The notes: generated by a model not told the origin, from the sequence alone. Shown: positions 9,277 to 17,353, counted from the stretch's first letter. The stretch: 64,000 nucleotides of DNA from Confluentibacter sediminis (GCF_003258355.1 NZ_QKPO01000010.1:62001-126000), one strand, 5' to 3'. Numbers and translations: made by a program.

Positions 9277-9920
9277 ATATTCATACTGCTATCGTTGATG
9301 ATAACAACTTCTTGATCAAAAGCGTAAAAGATAAATTGTCTTTATTTGAAGATATGCAGATTTCTTTTACGGCTAATGATGGCGTTCAGTGTATGGAAAA
9401 ATTGCAAACAGATAAATACACCGACCTCATTCTGATGGACATCGAAATGCCCAATCAAAACGGTATCGAAACCACTGCATTGGTCAAGCAGAAACACCCG
9501 CAAATCAAAATCATCATGCTCACGGTTTTTGATGATGACGAAAATATTTTCAATGCTATTAAAGCAGGAGCCGATGGTTATTTACTGAAAGAAACACCGC
9601 CAAAAGAACTGTACGATGCCATTGTGCAAACTTTGGAAGGCGGCGCTGCAATGACACCATCCATTGCAATGAAAACCTTGAAACTGCTGCGTAATCCTTT
9701 AGAGATACAACCCGAAAAGCAGGAAGCAATCATCCTTACCACACGCGAAACCGAAGTACTGGAGCAGCTTTCCAAAGGATTACCTTACACCGCCATTGCC
9801 GAAAATTTATTTATTTCGCCTTCAACGGTTCGCCGTCACATAGAAAATATTTACAAAAAATTACAGGTTCATTCTAAAATAGAAGCTATTGAATTCGCAA
9901 AGAAAAAAAGGATTATTTGA
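9273..9920 (+). CDS. LuxR/NarL-family response regulator
   Basis: A 215-residue regulator. The receiver domain (1-120) has the acidic pair DDN near residue 9, the phosphoacceptor Asp56 in LILMDIEMP, a conserved Thr/Lys region and the KAGADGYLLKE switch. The C-terminal LuxR-type helix-turn-helix (about 150-210) contains TTRETEVLEQLSKG and SPSTVRRHIENIYKKL. It overlaps the upstream kinase by 4 bp, so the pair is translationally coupled and is a cognate two-component system. Targets are not visible in the window. Confidence 0.93.
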   Translation: MNIHTAIVDDNNFLIKSVKDKLSLFEDMQISFTANDGVQCMEKLQTDKYTDLILMDIEMPNQNGIETTALVKQKHPQIKIIMLTVFDDDENIFNAIKAGADGYLLKETPPKELYDAIVQTLEGGAAMTPSIAMKTLKLLRNPLEIQPEKQEAIILTTRETEVLEQLSKGLPYTAIAENLFISPSTVRRHIENIYKKLQVHSKIEAIEFAKKKRII

Positions 9921-9943
9921 GCTAAAGTTTATTATATAATCAG

Positions 9944-9972
9944 TTGTGTTTCTTTAAAATATCATATTTTTG
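9944..9972 (+). promoter_or_regulatory. Bacteroidota-type promoter for the Dabb gene
   Basis: A TTG at 9944-9946 is followed after 18 bp by TATTTTTG at 9965-9972, matching the TTG-N(17-20)-TAnnTTTG consensus of Bacteroidota. The ATG at 9993 lies 20 bp downstream, giving a short leader. It separates the Dabb gene from the two-component operon. Confidence 0.55.
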
Positions 9973-9992
9973 GAAAAAGTAATTTTAAAATT

Positions 9993-10391
9993 ATGAAACA
10001 ACTATTAAAAATAGGTCTGTTTTTTTTAATTATTATGAGTTTTTCCAAAATGCAGGCACAAGAACAAAAAACAGCATTCGACCATAACTTTGCACATGTG
10101 GTGTACTTCTGGCTTAAAAACCCAAATAGTGCTGAAGATAACAAGGCGTTTTTAACCTCCCTTAAAAAGTTTATGTCTAAAAGTGAGTATGCCAAAACCA
10201 AGTTTATAGGCGAGCCAGCAGGAACTTCCCGAGATGTTGTGGATGGCAGTTTTACTTATTCATTGATACTCACGTTTCCTTCTAAGGACATTCAAGATAA
10301 ATATCAACAAGAACCAGCGCATTTAAAGTTTGTGGAAGAATCCCAACATTTATGGGAGCGTGTTGTTGTTTACGATTCTGTTGGTTTATAG
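9993..10391 (+). CDS. Secreted Dabb-family (stress-responsive A/B barrel) protein
   Basis: A 132-residue protein: a signal peptide (residues 1-22, cleavage near MQAQ|EQKT) followed by a dimeric alpha/beta-barrel domain of the Dabb type, shown by FAHVVYFWLK near the start, the central SFTYSLILTFPSKDIQDKYQ and the terminal EPAHLKFV. Dabb proteins are usually cytoplasmic, so an exported form is noteworthy. It has its own promoter and stands alone between the two-component system and a small hypothetical gene. No substrate can be assigned. Confidence 0.8.
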   Translation: MKQLLKIGLFFLIIMSFSKMQAQEQKTAFDHNFAHVVYFWLKNPNSAEDNKAFLTSLKKFMSKSEYAKTKFIGEPAGTSRDVVDGSFTYSLILTFPSKDIQDKYQQEPAHLKFVEESQHLWERVVVYDSVGL

Positions 10392-10501
10392 TAAAAATTC
10401 CTTGGCTCATTTAATTTAGGATTATTTTAATTGATTATCATGTTATAAATTAGTAACTTAGGCTATTTCAAAACAGTGTTTTTAATTAAATCAATAGCTT
10501 T

Positions 10502-10771
10502 ATGGAACCTTTTAGATCAGAAATTAGAAATACCCCAAGTGCTCAAACCATCCAAATTTATTTGAGTGATGAATCTTTAGATATGAAAATCAAGCATCAT
10601 TTAGAAAGCTTTAATGAGATTGATTCTATTGAAGTTAGAGAAACCGTTGCACAAAATAGAAGCAATGAAAGCCTCTCTGTTTTTTTAAAAGACGGTATTG
10701 ATATTAATAAAATGAAAGCCTGTATAGATTCTAGTTTGTGGTGGTATTTTGAGGAGGATTTGGTGGATTGA
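10502..10771 (+). CDS. Small hypothetical protein, possibly ferredoxin-like fold
   Basis: An 89-residue acidic cytoplasmic protein with no signal peptide or membrane segment. The pattern of strand, helix, strand, strand, helix (IQIYLSDES...MKIKHHLESF...SIEVRETV...LSVFLKDGID...MKACIDSSL) suggests a small ferredoxin-like alpha/beta fold, but no family is recognised. It ends 9 bp before the stop of the convergent vsr gene. Confidence 0.6.
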   Translation: MEPFRSEIRNTPSAQTIQIYLSDESLDMKIKHHLESFNEIDSIEVRETVAQNRSNESLSVFLKDGIDINKMKACIDSSLWWYFEEDLVD

Positions 10772-10780
10772 TTCTTATTT

Positions 10781-11251
10781 TTAATTGATAGTTCCAGTAC
10801 TTATATAAACCAACACATCATTAATACATTTACCTAATTCGGTTTGGATTTCCTTACTCCAAAACCTGAAAACCATATAACCCATTTCTTGTAGTTCTTG
10901 GTTAACTTCTTTATCGCGTTGTAGATTACGTTCTATTTTAGGGATCCAAAACCCGCGATTACTTTTTATGGTTTCCTTTCGCTCGTTCCAGTTGTAGCCG
11001 TGCCAAAATTCACCATCTATAAAAATAGCTAATTTGTGTTTTTTAATTGAAATATCGGGTTTCCCTGGAAGCGTTTTGTTATTGATTCTGTAACGGATCC
11101 CTTTTGCCCAAAGTGTTTTTCTAAACAATAATTCTGGTTTGGAATTTTTCCCTTTAATTTTGCTCATTATTTTAGAGCGTTTCTTGGTAGTGTAAAAACC
11201 AGAAGCTTCGTTAAAACGAGGGACTTTTATTTTGGGTTCTTTATATTCCAT
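10781..11251 (-). CDS. vsr: Very short patch repair endonuclease (Vsr)
   Basis: The 156-residue protein is a Vsr-type mismatch endonuclease: N-terminal RSKIMSKIKGKNSKPEL (start of the family), then LPGKPDISIKKHKLAIFIDG with the catalytic Asp, GEFWHG with the conserved His, and NLQRDKEVNQELQEMGY. Vsr nicks 5' of the T in T:G mismatches that arise by deamination of 5-methylcytosine. The E. coli enzyme's zinc-binding cysteines are not evident here (GEFWHGYNW and FWSKEI at the matching places). No cytosine methyltransferase or restriction gene is nearby, so this is an orphan. It shares no operon with ahcY. Confidence 0.9.
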   Translation of the reverse strand: MEYKEPKIKVPRFNEASGFYTTKKRSKIMSKIKGKNSKPELLFRKTLWAKGIRYRINNKTLPGKPDISIKKHKLAIFIDGEFWHGYNWNERKETIKSNRGFWIPKIERNLQRDKEVNQELQEMGYMVFRFWSKEIQTELGKCINDVLVYISTGTIN

Positions 11252-11280
11252 AATGACAATGGAATTTAATGATTTTTGAT

Positions 11281-11314
11281 GAAAAACAAAAACCCTTACA
11301 TTTCTGTAAGGGTT
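11281..11314 (-). terminator. Intrinsic terminator of ahcY
   Basis: A perfect 10-bp stem (11291-11300 with 11305-11314, 4-nt loop) is followed on the minus strand by a T-rich stretch (complement of 11281-11290). It lies 33 bp past the ahcY stop. Confidence 0.8.
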
Positions 11315-11346
11315 CTAAATATCTAAAACCGAAGCGTTCTAACCGT

Positions 11347-12663
11347 CTAATATCTATAATACTCAGGTTTAAAAGGACCTCCAACGGTTACACCTATATA
11401 ATCTGCTTGATCTTTACGAAGCTCGGTAAGTTCTACGCCAATTTTAGCCAAATGTAATTTTGCCACTTTTTCATCCAGATGTTTAGGTAGCATATATACA
11501 TCGTTTCCGTATGCTTCACTATTCGTCCAAAGTTCAATTTGTGCTAAGGTTTGGTTGGTAAATGAGTTACTCATTACAAAACTGGGGTGACCCGTAGCGC
11601 AACCTAGATTTACTAAACGGCCTTCAGCTAAGATAATAATATCTTTTCCGTTAATGGTATATTTATCAACCTGAGGCTTAATCGTATTTTTAGTATGACC
11701 GTAGTTTTTGTTCAACCATGCCATATCAATTTCATTATCAAAATGCCCAATATTACAAATTATGGTTTTGTCTTTTACGGCTTCAAAGTGCTCGCTACGT
11801 ACAATATCTTTATTTCCTGTAGTTGTTATAATAATATCTGCATTAGCAATAACAGTTTCCAATTTTTTAACCTCAAAACCATCCATCGCTGCTTGTAACG
11901 CACAAATAGGATCAATTTCAGTCACTGTTACAATACTTCCAGCACCTTTAAAAGAAGCTGCAGTACCTTTACCAACATCACCATAACCACAAACAACAAC
12001 ACGTTTTCCAGCCAACATAATATCGGTAGCACGACGAATGGCATCTACAGCACTTTCTTTACAACCGTATTTATTATCGAATTTAGATTTTGTAACGCTA
12101 TCATTTACATTAATAGCAGGCATGGGTAATGTGCCATTTTTTACACGTTCATAAAGTCTATGAACTCCCGTTGTGGTTTCTTCACTTAATCCTTTTATTC
12201 CAGCCACTAATTCTGGATAACGGTCTAAAACCATATTGGTTAAATCGCCACCGTCATCAAGAATCATATTAAGGGGTTTTCTATCTTCGCCAAAAAACAA
12301 GGTTTGCTCAATGCACCAATCAAATTCTTCTTCATTTAAACCTTTCCAGGCATATACAGATGTTCCTGCAGCAGCAATAGCAGCAGCAGCTTGATCTTGA
12401 GTTGAAAAAATGTTACAAGAACTCCAAGTAACTTCGGCTCCCAAGGCCTGTAAGGTTTCAATGAGCACGGCGGTTTGAATAGTCATATGTAAACAGCCGG
12501 CAATTCTTGCGCCTTTAAGCGGTTGCGAATTTCCGTATTCTTCACGTAAACTCATGAGTCCCGGCATTTCAGCTTCAGCTAATTCTATTTCTTTGCGACC
12601 CCAAGCTGCAAGCGATATATCTTTTACTTTATTAGCTACGTAAGGAATTGTTTTTGTACTCAT
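11347..12663 (-). CDS. ahcY: Adenosylhomocysteinase
   Basis: The 438-residue protein hydrolyses S-adenosylhomocysteine to adenosine and homocysteine, closing the methyl cycle in the cytoplasm. It shows the family landmarks: an N-terminal [16 protein letters not shown], the DDGGDLT substrate segment, the NAD-binding [11 protein letters not shown], and the C-terminal KPEYYRY. Length is normal for bacterial SahH. The start is the ATG at 12663, preceded by an A/T-rich leader of about 100 nt with a TATCTTTG box. It is a single-gene unit ending at its own terminator. Confidence 0.97.
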   Translation of the reverse strand: MSTKTIPYVANKVKDISLAAWGRKEIELAEAEMPGLMSLREEYGNSQPLKGARIAGCLHMTIQTAVLIETLQALGAEVTWSSCNIFSTQDQAAAAIAAAGTSVYAWKGLNEEEFDWCIEQTLFFGEDRKPLNMILDDGGDLTNMVLDRYPELVAGIKGLSEETTTGVHRLYERVKNGTLPMPAINVNDSVTKSKFDNKYGCKESAVDAIRRATDIMLAGKRVVVCGYGDVGKGTAASFKGAGSIVTVTEIDPICALQAAMDGFEVKKLETVIANADIIITTTGNKDIVRSEHFEAVKDKTIICNIGHFDNEIDMAWLNKNYGHTKNTIKPQVDKYTINGKDIIILAEGRLVNLGCATGHPSFVMSNSFTNQTLAQIELWTNSEAYGNDVYMLPKHLDEKVAKLHLAKIGVELTELRKDQADYIGVTVGGPFKPEYYRY

Positions 12664-12762
12664 ATCAATTTTCTTTTTTCTTTTTTAAAACTAAACATTC
12701 TTGAGATTAGAACTTAAATGGTTAAATTCGCTTAACAAAAATTCTCAGCAGTTTATACTGTG

Positions 12763-12770
12763 CAAAGATA
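12763..12770 (-). promoter_or_regulatory. Candidate -7 box of the ahcY promoter
   Basis: On the minus strand this reads TATCTTTG, a perfect TAnnTTTG box, 100 bp before the ahcY ATG. No TTG at the ideal upstream distance was found, so the call rests on the -7 box alone. No SAH or SAM riboswitch was recognised in the leader. Confidence 0.4.
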
Positions 12771-12793
12771 ACTAATAACTTTCAAAATATTAA

Positions 12794-13420
12794 ATGCCTC
12801 TTTATAGAACCATTAGTCCAAATTCACAAACTACAGTAAAAATATGGAAGATTGAGGAATCTTATGATGACCTGTTTCAATCTGTAAGTCTAAAACCAGA
12901 AAGTTTGCAACGTGTTTTGGGAATGAAAAGCGAGTTGCACCAACGTGGATTTTTAAGTGTTAGAAAATTGTTAGAAGCATTTGGTTATTCAGATTTCGAT
13001 TTATTTTATGAGGCATGTGGTAAGCCACATTTGAAAGATGGAAAACATATTTCCATAACACATTCATTTAACTTTTCGGCAGTTATAATTAGCGATAGAA
13101 TTATTGGGATTGATATAGAAAAACAACGAGATAAAATAACCATTATTGCTCATAAATTTATTGGTTATGAAGATCAATATCTAAATAAAAATGATGCAGA
13201 TTATATTAAAAAATTAACAGCGATTTGGTGTGTGAAAGAATCACTATATAAACTCTATGCAACACCAGGATTAAGTTTTAAAAAGCATTGCTTAGTGATT
13301 CCAGTATCTGACAATGAAGCGGAAACAGTAGCTTGGATTGATTATGAAAACGAAAAACGTAAATACCATATCCAATTTTTAGAATTTGAAGGTTTTGCCT
13401 GTGCTTTTGCTATTTCTTAA
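12794..13420 (+). CDS. 4'-phosphopantetheinyl transferase superfamily protein
   Basis: The 208-residue protein has the two signatures of Sfp/AcpS-type transferases: GIDIEK at 105-110, with the Mg-binding Asp and Glu, and WCVKESLYK at 145-153. The upstream ISITHSFNFSAVIIS matches the usual H-S segment. It would transfer phosphopantetheine from CoA to a Ser of a carrier protein, either fatty-acid ACP or a PKS/NRPS carrier; no carrier gene is near. It reads divergently from ahcY. Immediately after its stop comes the remnant of a prenyltransferase gene, which may once have been its operon partner. Confidence 0.9.
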   Translation: MPLYRTISPNSQTTVKIWKIEESYDDLFQSVSLKPESLQRVLGMKSELHQRGFLSVRKLLEAFGYSDFDLFYEACGKPHLKDGKHISITHSFNFSAVIISDRIIGIDIEKQRDKITIIAHKFIGYEDQYLNKNDADYIKKLTAIWCVKESLYKLYATPGLSFKKHCLVIPVSDNEAETVAWIDYENEKRKYHIQFLEFEGFACAFAIS

Positions 13421-13439
13421 ATGAAAAACAGATTTGGAG

Positions 13440-13792
13440 GTTATCGCGACAGGATATATTTTAATAGAAATCAGTAAAAAATATCTATAGAAAAAGTAAC
13501 GGGAACTCAACCAATAATACCAAGAGAAAGCATTAAACAAATTATTGATACAGCCAAAGCAGGAGAATTTTAGGCATGAAACGTATATATTTGGAAACGG
13601 GTAGTGGAGTAAAAATGCCTGTGCAAAAAAAATAATTAATTTAGTAAAGCAAGAGCTGAAAATTCCATTAATTGTGGGCGGCGGGATAAAAAACACTTGA
13701 CAAATGCTTATGATTCTGAAACCAATTTAGTAGTTGTTGGTAATGCTTTTGAAGAAGATGAGTCTGTTTTTGAAGAGCTAACAAAAGAATAA
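13440..13792 (+). pseudogene. Remnant of geranylgeranylglyceryl-phosphate synthase-like (PcrB/GGGPS) gene
   Basis: Translating this stretch while changing frame recovers the C-terminal part of a GGGPS/PcrB-type prenyltransferase: VIATGYILIE (frame from 13440), SIEKVTGTQPIIPRESIKQ (from 13484), LGMKRIYLETGSGVKMPV (from 13570), KIINLVKQELKIPLIVGGGI (about 13629) and NAYDSETNLVVVGNAFEEDE (from 13703), ending at TAA 13790-13792. YLETGSG and IVGGGI match the family's phosphate-binding motifs. At least four frameshifts are needed, and the N-terminal half or more is missing because the preceding gene ends only 20 bp upstream. Intact enzymes join a polyprenyl diphosphate to glycerol-1-phosphate. The gene is not functional here. 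Confidence 0.88.
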
Positions 13793-13866
13793 AAAATCAG
13801 GATGATAGAATAAAGATATTTTGAGTCTTTTTATCTTATTTCTATTTTCTATAATCTTAAAGAAGT

Positions 13867-14127
13867 ATGAAAATATCGGTAGAATTAACGTTAACGCCTT
13901 TACAAGACACTTACGAACCTGCAATTATTCATTTTATTAAAAAATTAAGGGCTTCAAATTTAAAGGTTTTGGAAAATCCTTTAAGCACACAAGTTTATGG
14001 TGAGTATGATGACGTGATGCAAGTGCTTACAATCGAAATAAAAGAAGCTTTTGAACTTGTAGAACGTGGTTTGCTATACATGAAAATTGTAAAGTCAGAT
14101 AGATACGATTATGAACCACATTTTTGA
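13867..14127 (+). CDS. Thiamine-binding-like protein (MTH1187/YkoF family)
   Basis: An 86-residue cytoplasmic protein whose MKISVELTLTPL start, STQVYGEYDDVMQVLT centre and ERGLLYMKIV end fit the MTH1187/YkoF-type ferredoxin-like family, some members of which bind thiamine. Its 3' end overlaps the PnuC-type transporter gene by 17 bp, so the two are translationally coupled. With the TPP riboswitch-controlled receptor 3.4 kb downstream, this supports a role in thiamine handling. That role is inferred from family and context. Confidence 0.75.
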   Translation: MKISVELTLTPLQDTYEPAIIHFIKKLRASNLKVLENPLSTQVYGEYDDVMQVLTIEIKEAFELVERGLLYMKIVKSDRYDYEPHF

Positions 14128-14743
14128 TTGGTTTTTTTCACAGTATCAAGAGACTCCTACGCATTTAATTATTCTTGAATTTATAGGTGCTTTTTTTGGG
14201 TTTTTAAGTGTCTGGTATTCTAGGCAGGAGAATATTTTGGTATATCCAACAGGTATTATAAGCACTGCTTTATTTGTTTACATTCTTTTAGTTTATGGGC
14301 TTTTAGGAGACATGCTTATTAATGGGTATTATTTTGTTATGAGTATTTATGGATGGTATTATTGGACAAGAAAAAATAAGGATAATCAAGAGGTTCCTGT
14401 AACAAAGACCCATAGAAAAGAACATGCTTGGAGTGTGTTTCTTTTCATTTCAGCTATGTTGTTTGTAGTTATAGTGTATGAAGTTAATGCTAAGTTTAAT
14501 AGCTGGACAGCGTATGTAGATACCCTAACCACAGCTATATTTTTTGTTGGTATGTGGCTAATGGCCAAAAAGAAATTAGAAAACTGGATATATTGGATAG
14601 TAGGCGATATTATATCGGTACCCTTATATTTTTACAAAGGATTGATGTTCACATCATTTCAATATTTATTATTTACAATTATTGCTATTTATGGCTATAA
14701 AGCATGGAAGAAGAGTTTAAACAACAACCGGCAAACTGTATAA
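14111..14743 (+). CDS. pnuC: PnuC-type vitamin transporter (probably thiamine, PnuT-like)
   Basis: A 210-residue membrane protein with about seven helices and the PnuC signatures: GFLSVWYSRQENILVYPTGI near the N-terminus, NGYYFVMSIYGWYYW, and the binding-site segment WIYWIVGDIISVPLYFYKGL. PnuC proteins carry unphosphorylated vitamins by facilitated diffusion and rely on a cytoplasmic kinase to trap them. Members in Bacteroidota under TPP riboswitch control import thiamine (PnuT). Its neighbours here are a thiamine-binding-like protein, a NadR-like kinase and a riboswitch-controlled receptor, so thiamine is the more likely substrate than nicotinamide riboside. The gene overlaps both neighbours. 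Confidence 0.87.
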   Translation: MNHIFDWFFSQYQETPTHLIILEFIGAFFGFLSVWYSRQENILVYPTGIISTALFVYILLVYGLLGDMLINGYYFVMSIYGWYYWTRKNKDNQEVPVTKTHRKEHAWSVFLFISAMLFVVIVYEVNAKFNSWTAYVDTLTTAIFFVGMWLMAKKKLENWIYWIVGDIISVPLYFYKGLMFTSFQYLLFTIIAIYGYKAWKKSLNNNRQTV

Positions 14744-15273
14744 AAGTAGTTTTATTTGGTCCAGAATCTACTGGAAAAACAACATTGTCTCAACAATTAG
14801 CTAAACATTACAAGACAGTTTGGGTGCCAGAATATGCACGCGATTATCTTCAAGATAAATGGGATAAAGAACATAAAACTTGTGAGCCTAAAGATTTATT
14901 GCCAATAGCAAAAGGTCAAATAAAACTTGAAAATAAATTAGCAAAAGAAGCAAATAAGGTTTTAATTTGTGATACAGATTTACTAGAGACCAAAGTATAT
15001 TCAGAGGCTTATTATGTAGGTTCATGTGATTTTGTATTAGAAAAATATGCGCTGGAAAACACCTATGATTTGTATTTTTTGACTTATATTGATACGCCTT
15101 GGGAGGCAGATGATTTAAGGGACAAACCAGACCATAGAGAGGAAATGTTTAAGGCTTTTGAAAGTGCATTAAAAGATAACAATAGGCCTTATGTTTTATT
15201 AAAAGGGAATAAAAAAGATCGTTTAAAAACGGCTGTAAAGTATATTGATAAACTATTAAAAAACAACGTATAA
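14704..15273 (+). CDS. NadR-like P-loop kinase, candidate vitamin-trapping kinase
   Basis: The 189-residue protein carries a Walker A motif GPESTGKTTLS at about 19-29, VPEYARDYL near 44-52 and LICDTDLLETKVYSE near 86-100, the pattern of the ribosylnicotinamide kinase domain of NadR; the NMN adenylyltransferase half is absent. It overlaps the transporter gene by 40 bp, which ties its synthesis to that of the transporter. A kinase next to a PnuC protein is expected to phosphorylate the incoming vitamin. Whether the substrate is nicotinamide riboside or thiamine is not shown by the sequence; the locus favours thiamine. Confidence 0.82.
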   Translation: MEEEFKQQPANCIKVVLFGPESTGKTTLSQQLAKHYKTVWVPEYARDYLQDKWDKEHKTCEPKDLLPIAKGQIKLENKLAKEANKVLICDTDLLETKVYSEAYYVGSCDFVLEKYALENTYDLYFLTYIDTPWEADDLRDKPDHREEMFKAFESALKDNNRPYVLLKGNKKDRLKTAVKYIDKLLKNNV

Positions 15274-16817
15274 TGTTTACAGAACAGGATATTAAACAAA
15301 TAGATAATTACGGTTTAACTGTTGAAAAGGTTAACAAACAGATAGAAATTATTAAGTCAGGAATGACATATTCTAAGTTAGTTGGAGCAGCAACTATTGG
15401 TAACGGTATTTTAAGAAAAGATAGTGTTCAACAAAAAAAATATATTGATGCATTTGATAGTAAGAGGGATAAACTCTCTATTGTAAAGTTTGTTCCAGCC
15501 TCTGGCGCGGCATCAAGAATGTTTAAGTTTTTATTTCAGTTTTTAAAAGAATACGATCCAAAAAAGGAAAGTATTGAAGCTTATACTCAAAAGAATAAAG
15601 ATATTTCTGTGTTTGTAAATGGATTGGAAAAATTACCTTTTTACGATATTGTTAGGAATAAAACCATGGAGACTGTACCTAATTTTAATGAATTATCATT
15701 AGGTGAACAATGTGTATTGTTTGTGAAAACCATGTTAAATGCCAATCAATTAAATTATAGTTTTTATCCAAAAGGACTGTTGCCCTTTCATAAGTATCCA
15801 TCTAAAGTTTCTACGGCTTTTGCAGAACATTTGTTGGAATCTACTTTGTATGCTTCTTCAAATAATGAGTCTAATTTGCATTTTACCATTTCAGAAGCTC
15901 ATAAGGACATGTTTGATAAGGAGTTAATTAAGATTAAAGAAAATCTTGAAAAAGAAACAAACACTAGTTTTAATATATCTTACTCATATCAAAGTAAATC
16001 AACCGATACAATTGCTATAACTTCTAAAGATGAGATTTATAGAAATGATGATGGTAGTTTATTATTTAGACCCTCAGGTCATGGTGCTTTAATTGAAAAT
16101 TTGAATACACTGGATTATGATATAGTGTTTATCAAGAACATAGATAATATCGTCGTTTTTGAACAGAACAAAGAATTGTCTGATTATAAAAAGTTGCTCG
16201 CCGGTGTGTTATTACAAGTTCAAGAACAGGCCTTTAAATACCTGCATAAACTAGATGAAGATTCTATTTTGGAAGAGGAAATTAACAATATAGAATTGTT
16301 TGTAATAAACAGATTGAATGTAGATTTGGGTGATGAGTATAATCAATTGATGACGGAAGAAAAAATAGGGTTTTTGATAGAAAAATTAAATAAACCCATT
16401 CGAGTTTGTGGTATGGTTAAAAATGAAGGAGAACCTGGGGGAGGTCCTTTTTGGGTTAAAGATGAAAAAGGTAACATTTCATTAGAAATTATTGAATTTG
16501 CCCAAATAGATTTTGATAACGAAGAACAAAAAGAAATCACTAATGGTGCTACCCATTTTAATCCTACCGATTTGGTTTGTGGTGTAAGAGATTATCAAGG
16601 AAATAAATTCAATCTCACAGAATTTGTAGATCCCAAAGCGGCTTTTATTACTATGAAATCTCAAGGAGGTGTGGATATCAAAGCATATGAATTGCCAGGT
16701 TTATGGAATGGAAGTATGGCACATTGGAATTCTATTTTTGTGGAAGTTCCCGTAAATACGTTTAATCCAGTAAAGACCGTGAATGACTTATTAAGACCAG
16801 CCCATCAAGTTGAATAA
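15273..16817 (+). CDS. DUF4301 family protein
   Basis: A 514-residue cytoplasmic protein that I recognise as DUF4301, a family of Bacteroidota. The segment FVPASGAASRMFKFLF near residue 75 looks like a nucleotide-sugar or nucleotidyltransferase-type glycine-rich loop, and PEGGPFWV-like text (GEPGGGPFWVKDEKG) is highly conserved in the family. Its ATG overlaps the preceding stop (TAATG), and its own stop overlaps the next ATG in the same way, so it is translated with the kinase and ArfB. The function is unknown; its place between vitamin uptake genes and a ribosome rescue factor gives no firm clue. Confidence 0.82.
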   Translation: MFTEQDIKQIDNYGLTVEKVNKQIEIIKSGMTYSKLVGAATIGNGILRKDSVQQKKYIDAFDSKRDKLSIVKFVPASGAASRMFKFLFQFLKEYDPKKESIEAYTQKNKDISVFVNGLEKLPFYDIVRNKTMETVPNFNELSLGEQCVLFVKTMLNANQLNYSFYPKGLLPFHKYPSKVSTAFAEHLLESTLYASSNNESNLHFTISEAHKDMFDKELIKIKENLEKETNTSFNISYSYQSKSTDTIAITSKDEIYRNDDGSLLFRPSGHGALIENLNTLDYDIVFIKNIDNIVVFEQNKELSDYKKLLAGVLLQVQEQAFKYLHKLDEDSILEEEINNIELFVINRLNVDLGDEYNQLMTEEKIGFLIEKLNKPIRVCGMVKNEGEPGGGPFWVKDEKGNISLEIIEFAQIDFDNEEQKEITNGATHFNPTDLVCGVRDYQGNKFNLTEFVDPKAAFITMKSQGGVDIKAYELPGLWNGSMAHWNSIFVEVPVNTFNPVKTVNDLLRPAHQVE

Positions 16818-17224
16818 TGTTTGATAAAGATGCTTTACTGAATGAATTGACGTTTAAAGCCGTTAGAAGTTCTGGTGCTGGTGGACAAAATGTTAATAAA
16901 GTATCTTCAAAAGTTGAATTGATTTTTAATTTCTTGGAATCTTACGTTTTTAATGACGAACAAAAAGAGCGTATACATAACAAACTTCAAAACAGATTAA
17001 CAAAAGAAGGTATTCTTATACTGCAATGCGATGACAGTAGAAGTCAGCATAAAAATAAAGAACTCGCTATTAAACGGTTTTTAGAACTCATTGAAAAAAG
17101 TTTAATCATTCCTAAAAAGCGAATTGCGACAAAAATACCAAGAGCTGTTATAAAAAAACGTTTAAAAAGTAAACGTAACCTATCTGATAAAAAGGCTAAT
17201 AGGAAAAAACCAGATTTAGATTAA
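16817..17224 (+). CDS. arfB: Alternative ribosome-rescue factor ArfB (peptidyl-tRNA hydrolase)
   Basis: The 135-residue protein has the release-factor GGQ motif in SSGAGGQNVNKVSSKVEL (GGQ at 22-24) and a long basic C-terminal tail (KKRLKSKRNLSDKK region) that in ArfB/YaeJ enters the empty mRNA channel. It lacks the codon-recognition domains of RF1/RF2, and its length is right for ArfB. It would hydrolyse peptidyl-tRNA on ribosomes stalled without a stop codon. It is the last gene of the coupled series from 13867 and stands directly before the TPP riboswitch region. Confidence 0.93.
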   Translation: MFDKDALLNELTFKAVRSSGAGGQNVNKVSSKVELIFNFLESYVFNDEQKERIHNKLQNRLTKEGILILQCDDSRSQHKNKELAIKRFLELIEKSLIIPKKRIATKIPRAVIKKRLKSKRNLSDKKANRKKPDLD

Positions 17225-17242
17225 AAAATTATCGATTATCAA

Positions 17243-17272
17243 TTGTCAATTATCAATTGGTTATTACCTTTG
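17243..17272 (+). promoter_or_regulatory. Promoter for the TPP riboswitch transcript
   Basis: TTG at 17243-17245, 19 bp, then TACCTTTG at 17265-17272: a good Bacteroidota TTG-N19-TAnnTTTG promoter. Transcription would begin near 17279, a few bases before the riboswitch. The upstream part overlaps a TATCAATTG-rich intergenic repeat. Confidence 0.65.
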
Positions 17273-17285
17273 CAACGTTCTCAAA

Positions 17286-17353
17286 AAGGGGTGCCTATAT
17301 CGGCTGAGATCATACCCAATGAACCTAGAACAGGTAATGCTGTTTAGGGATAA
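17286..17353 (+). promoter_or_regulatory. TPP riboswitch (THI element)
   Basis: The conserved landmarks of the TPP aptamer appear in order: GGGGTGCC (about 17288), CGGCTGAGATCATACCC, GAACCT, CAGGTAATGC and TTTAGGGATAAC. The aptamer binds thiamine pyrophosphate and normally lowers expression of the downstream gene, here a TonB-dependent receptor. About 220 nt separate it from the coding start at 17573; no strong intrinsic terminator was seen there, so the mode of control is unclear. A 7-bp hairpin (17473-17489) and a possible 8-bp pairing of 17460-17467 with the purine-rich 17542-17549 are candidates for the expression platform. Confidence 0.93.

Noticed and set aside
11269-11457. Short plus-strand frame between vsr and ahcY
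   Set aside because: It runs through the ahcY terminator and the 3' end of ahcY on the opposite strand.
12664-12762. SAH or SAM riboswitch in the ahcY leader
   Set aside because: The leader is A/T-rich and shows no conserved core of any known SAM or SAH aptamer.
13379-13696. Open frame of 105 codons on the minus strand
   Set aside because: It lies opposite the GGGPS remnant and the end of the phosphopantetheinyl transferase gene; the plus-strand fragments match a known family, and the minus frame does not.
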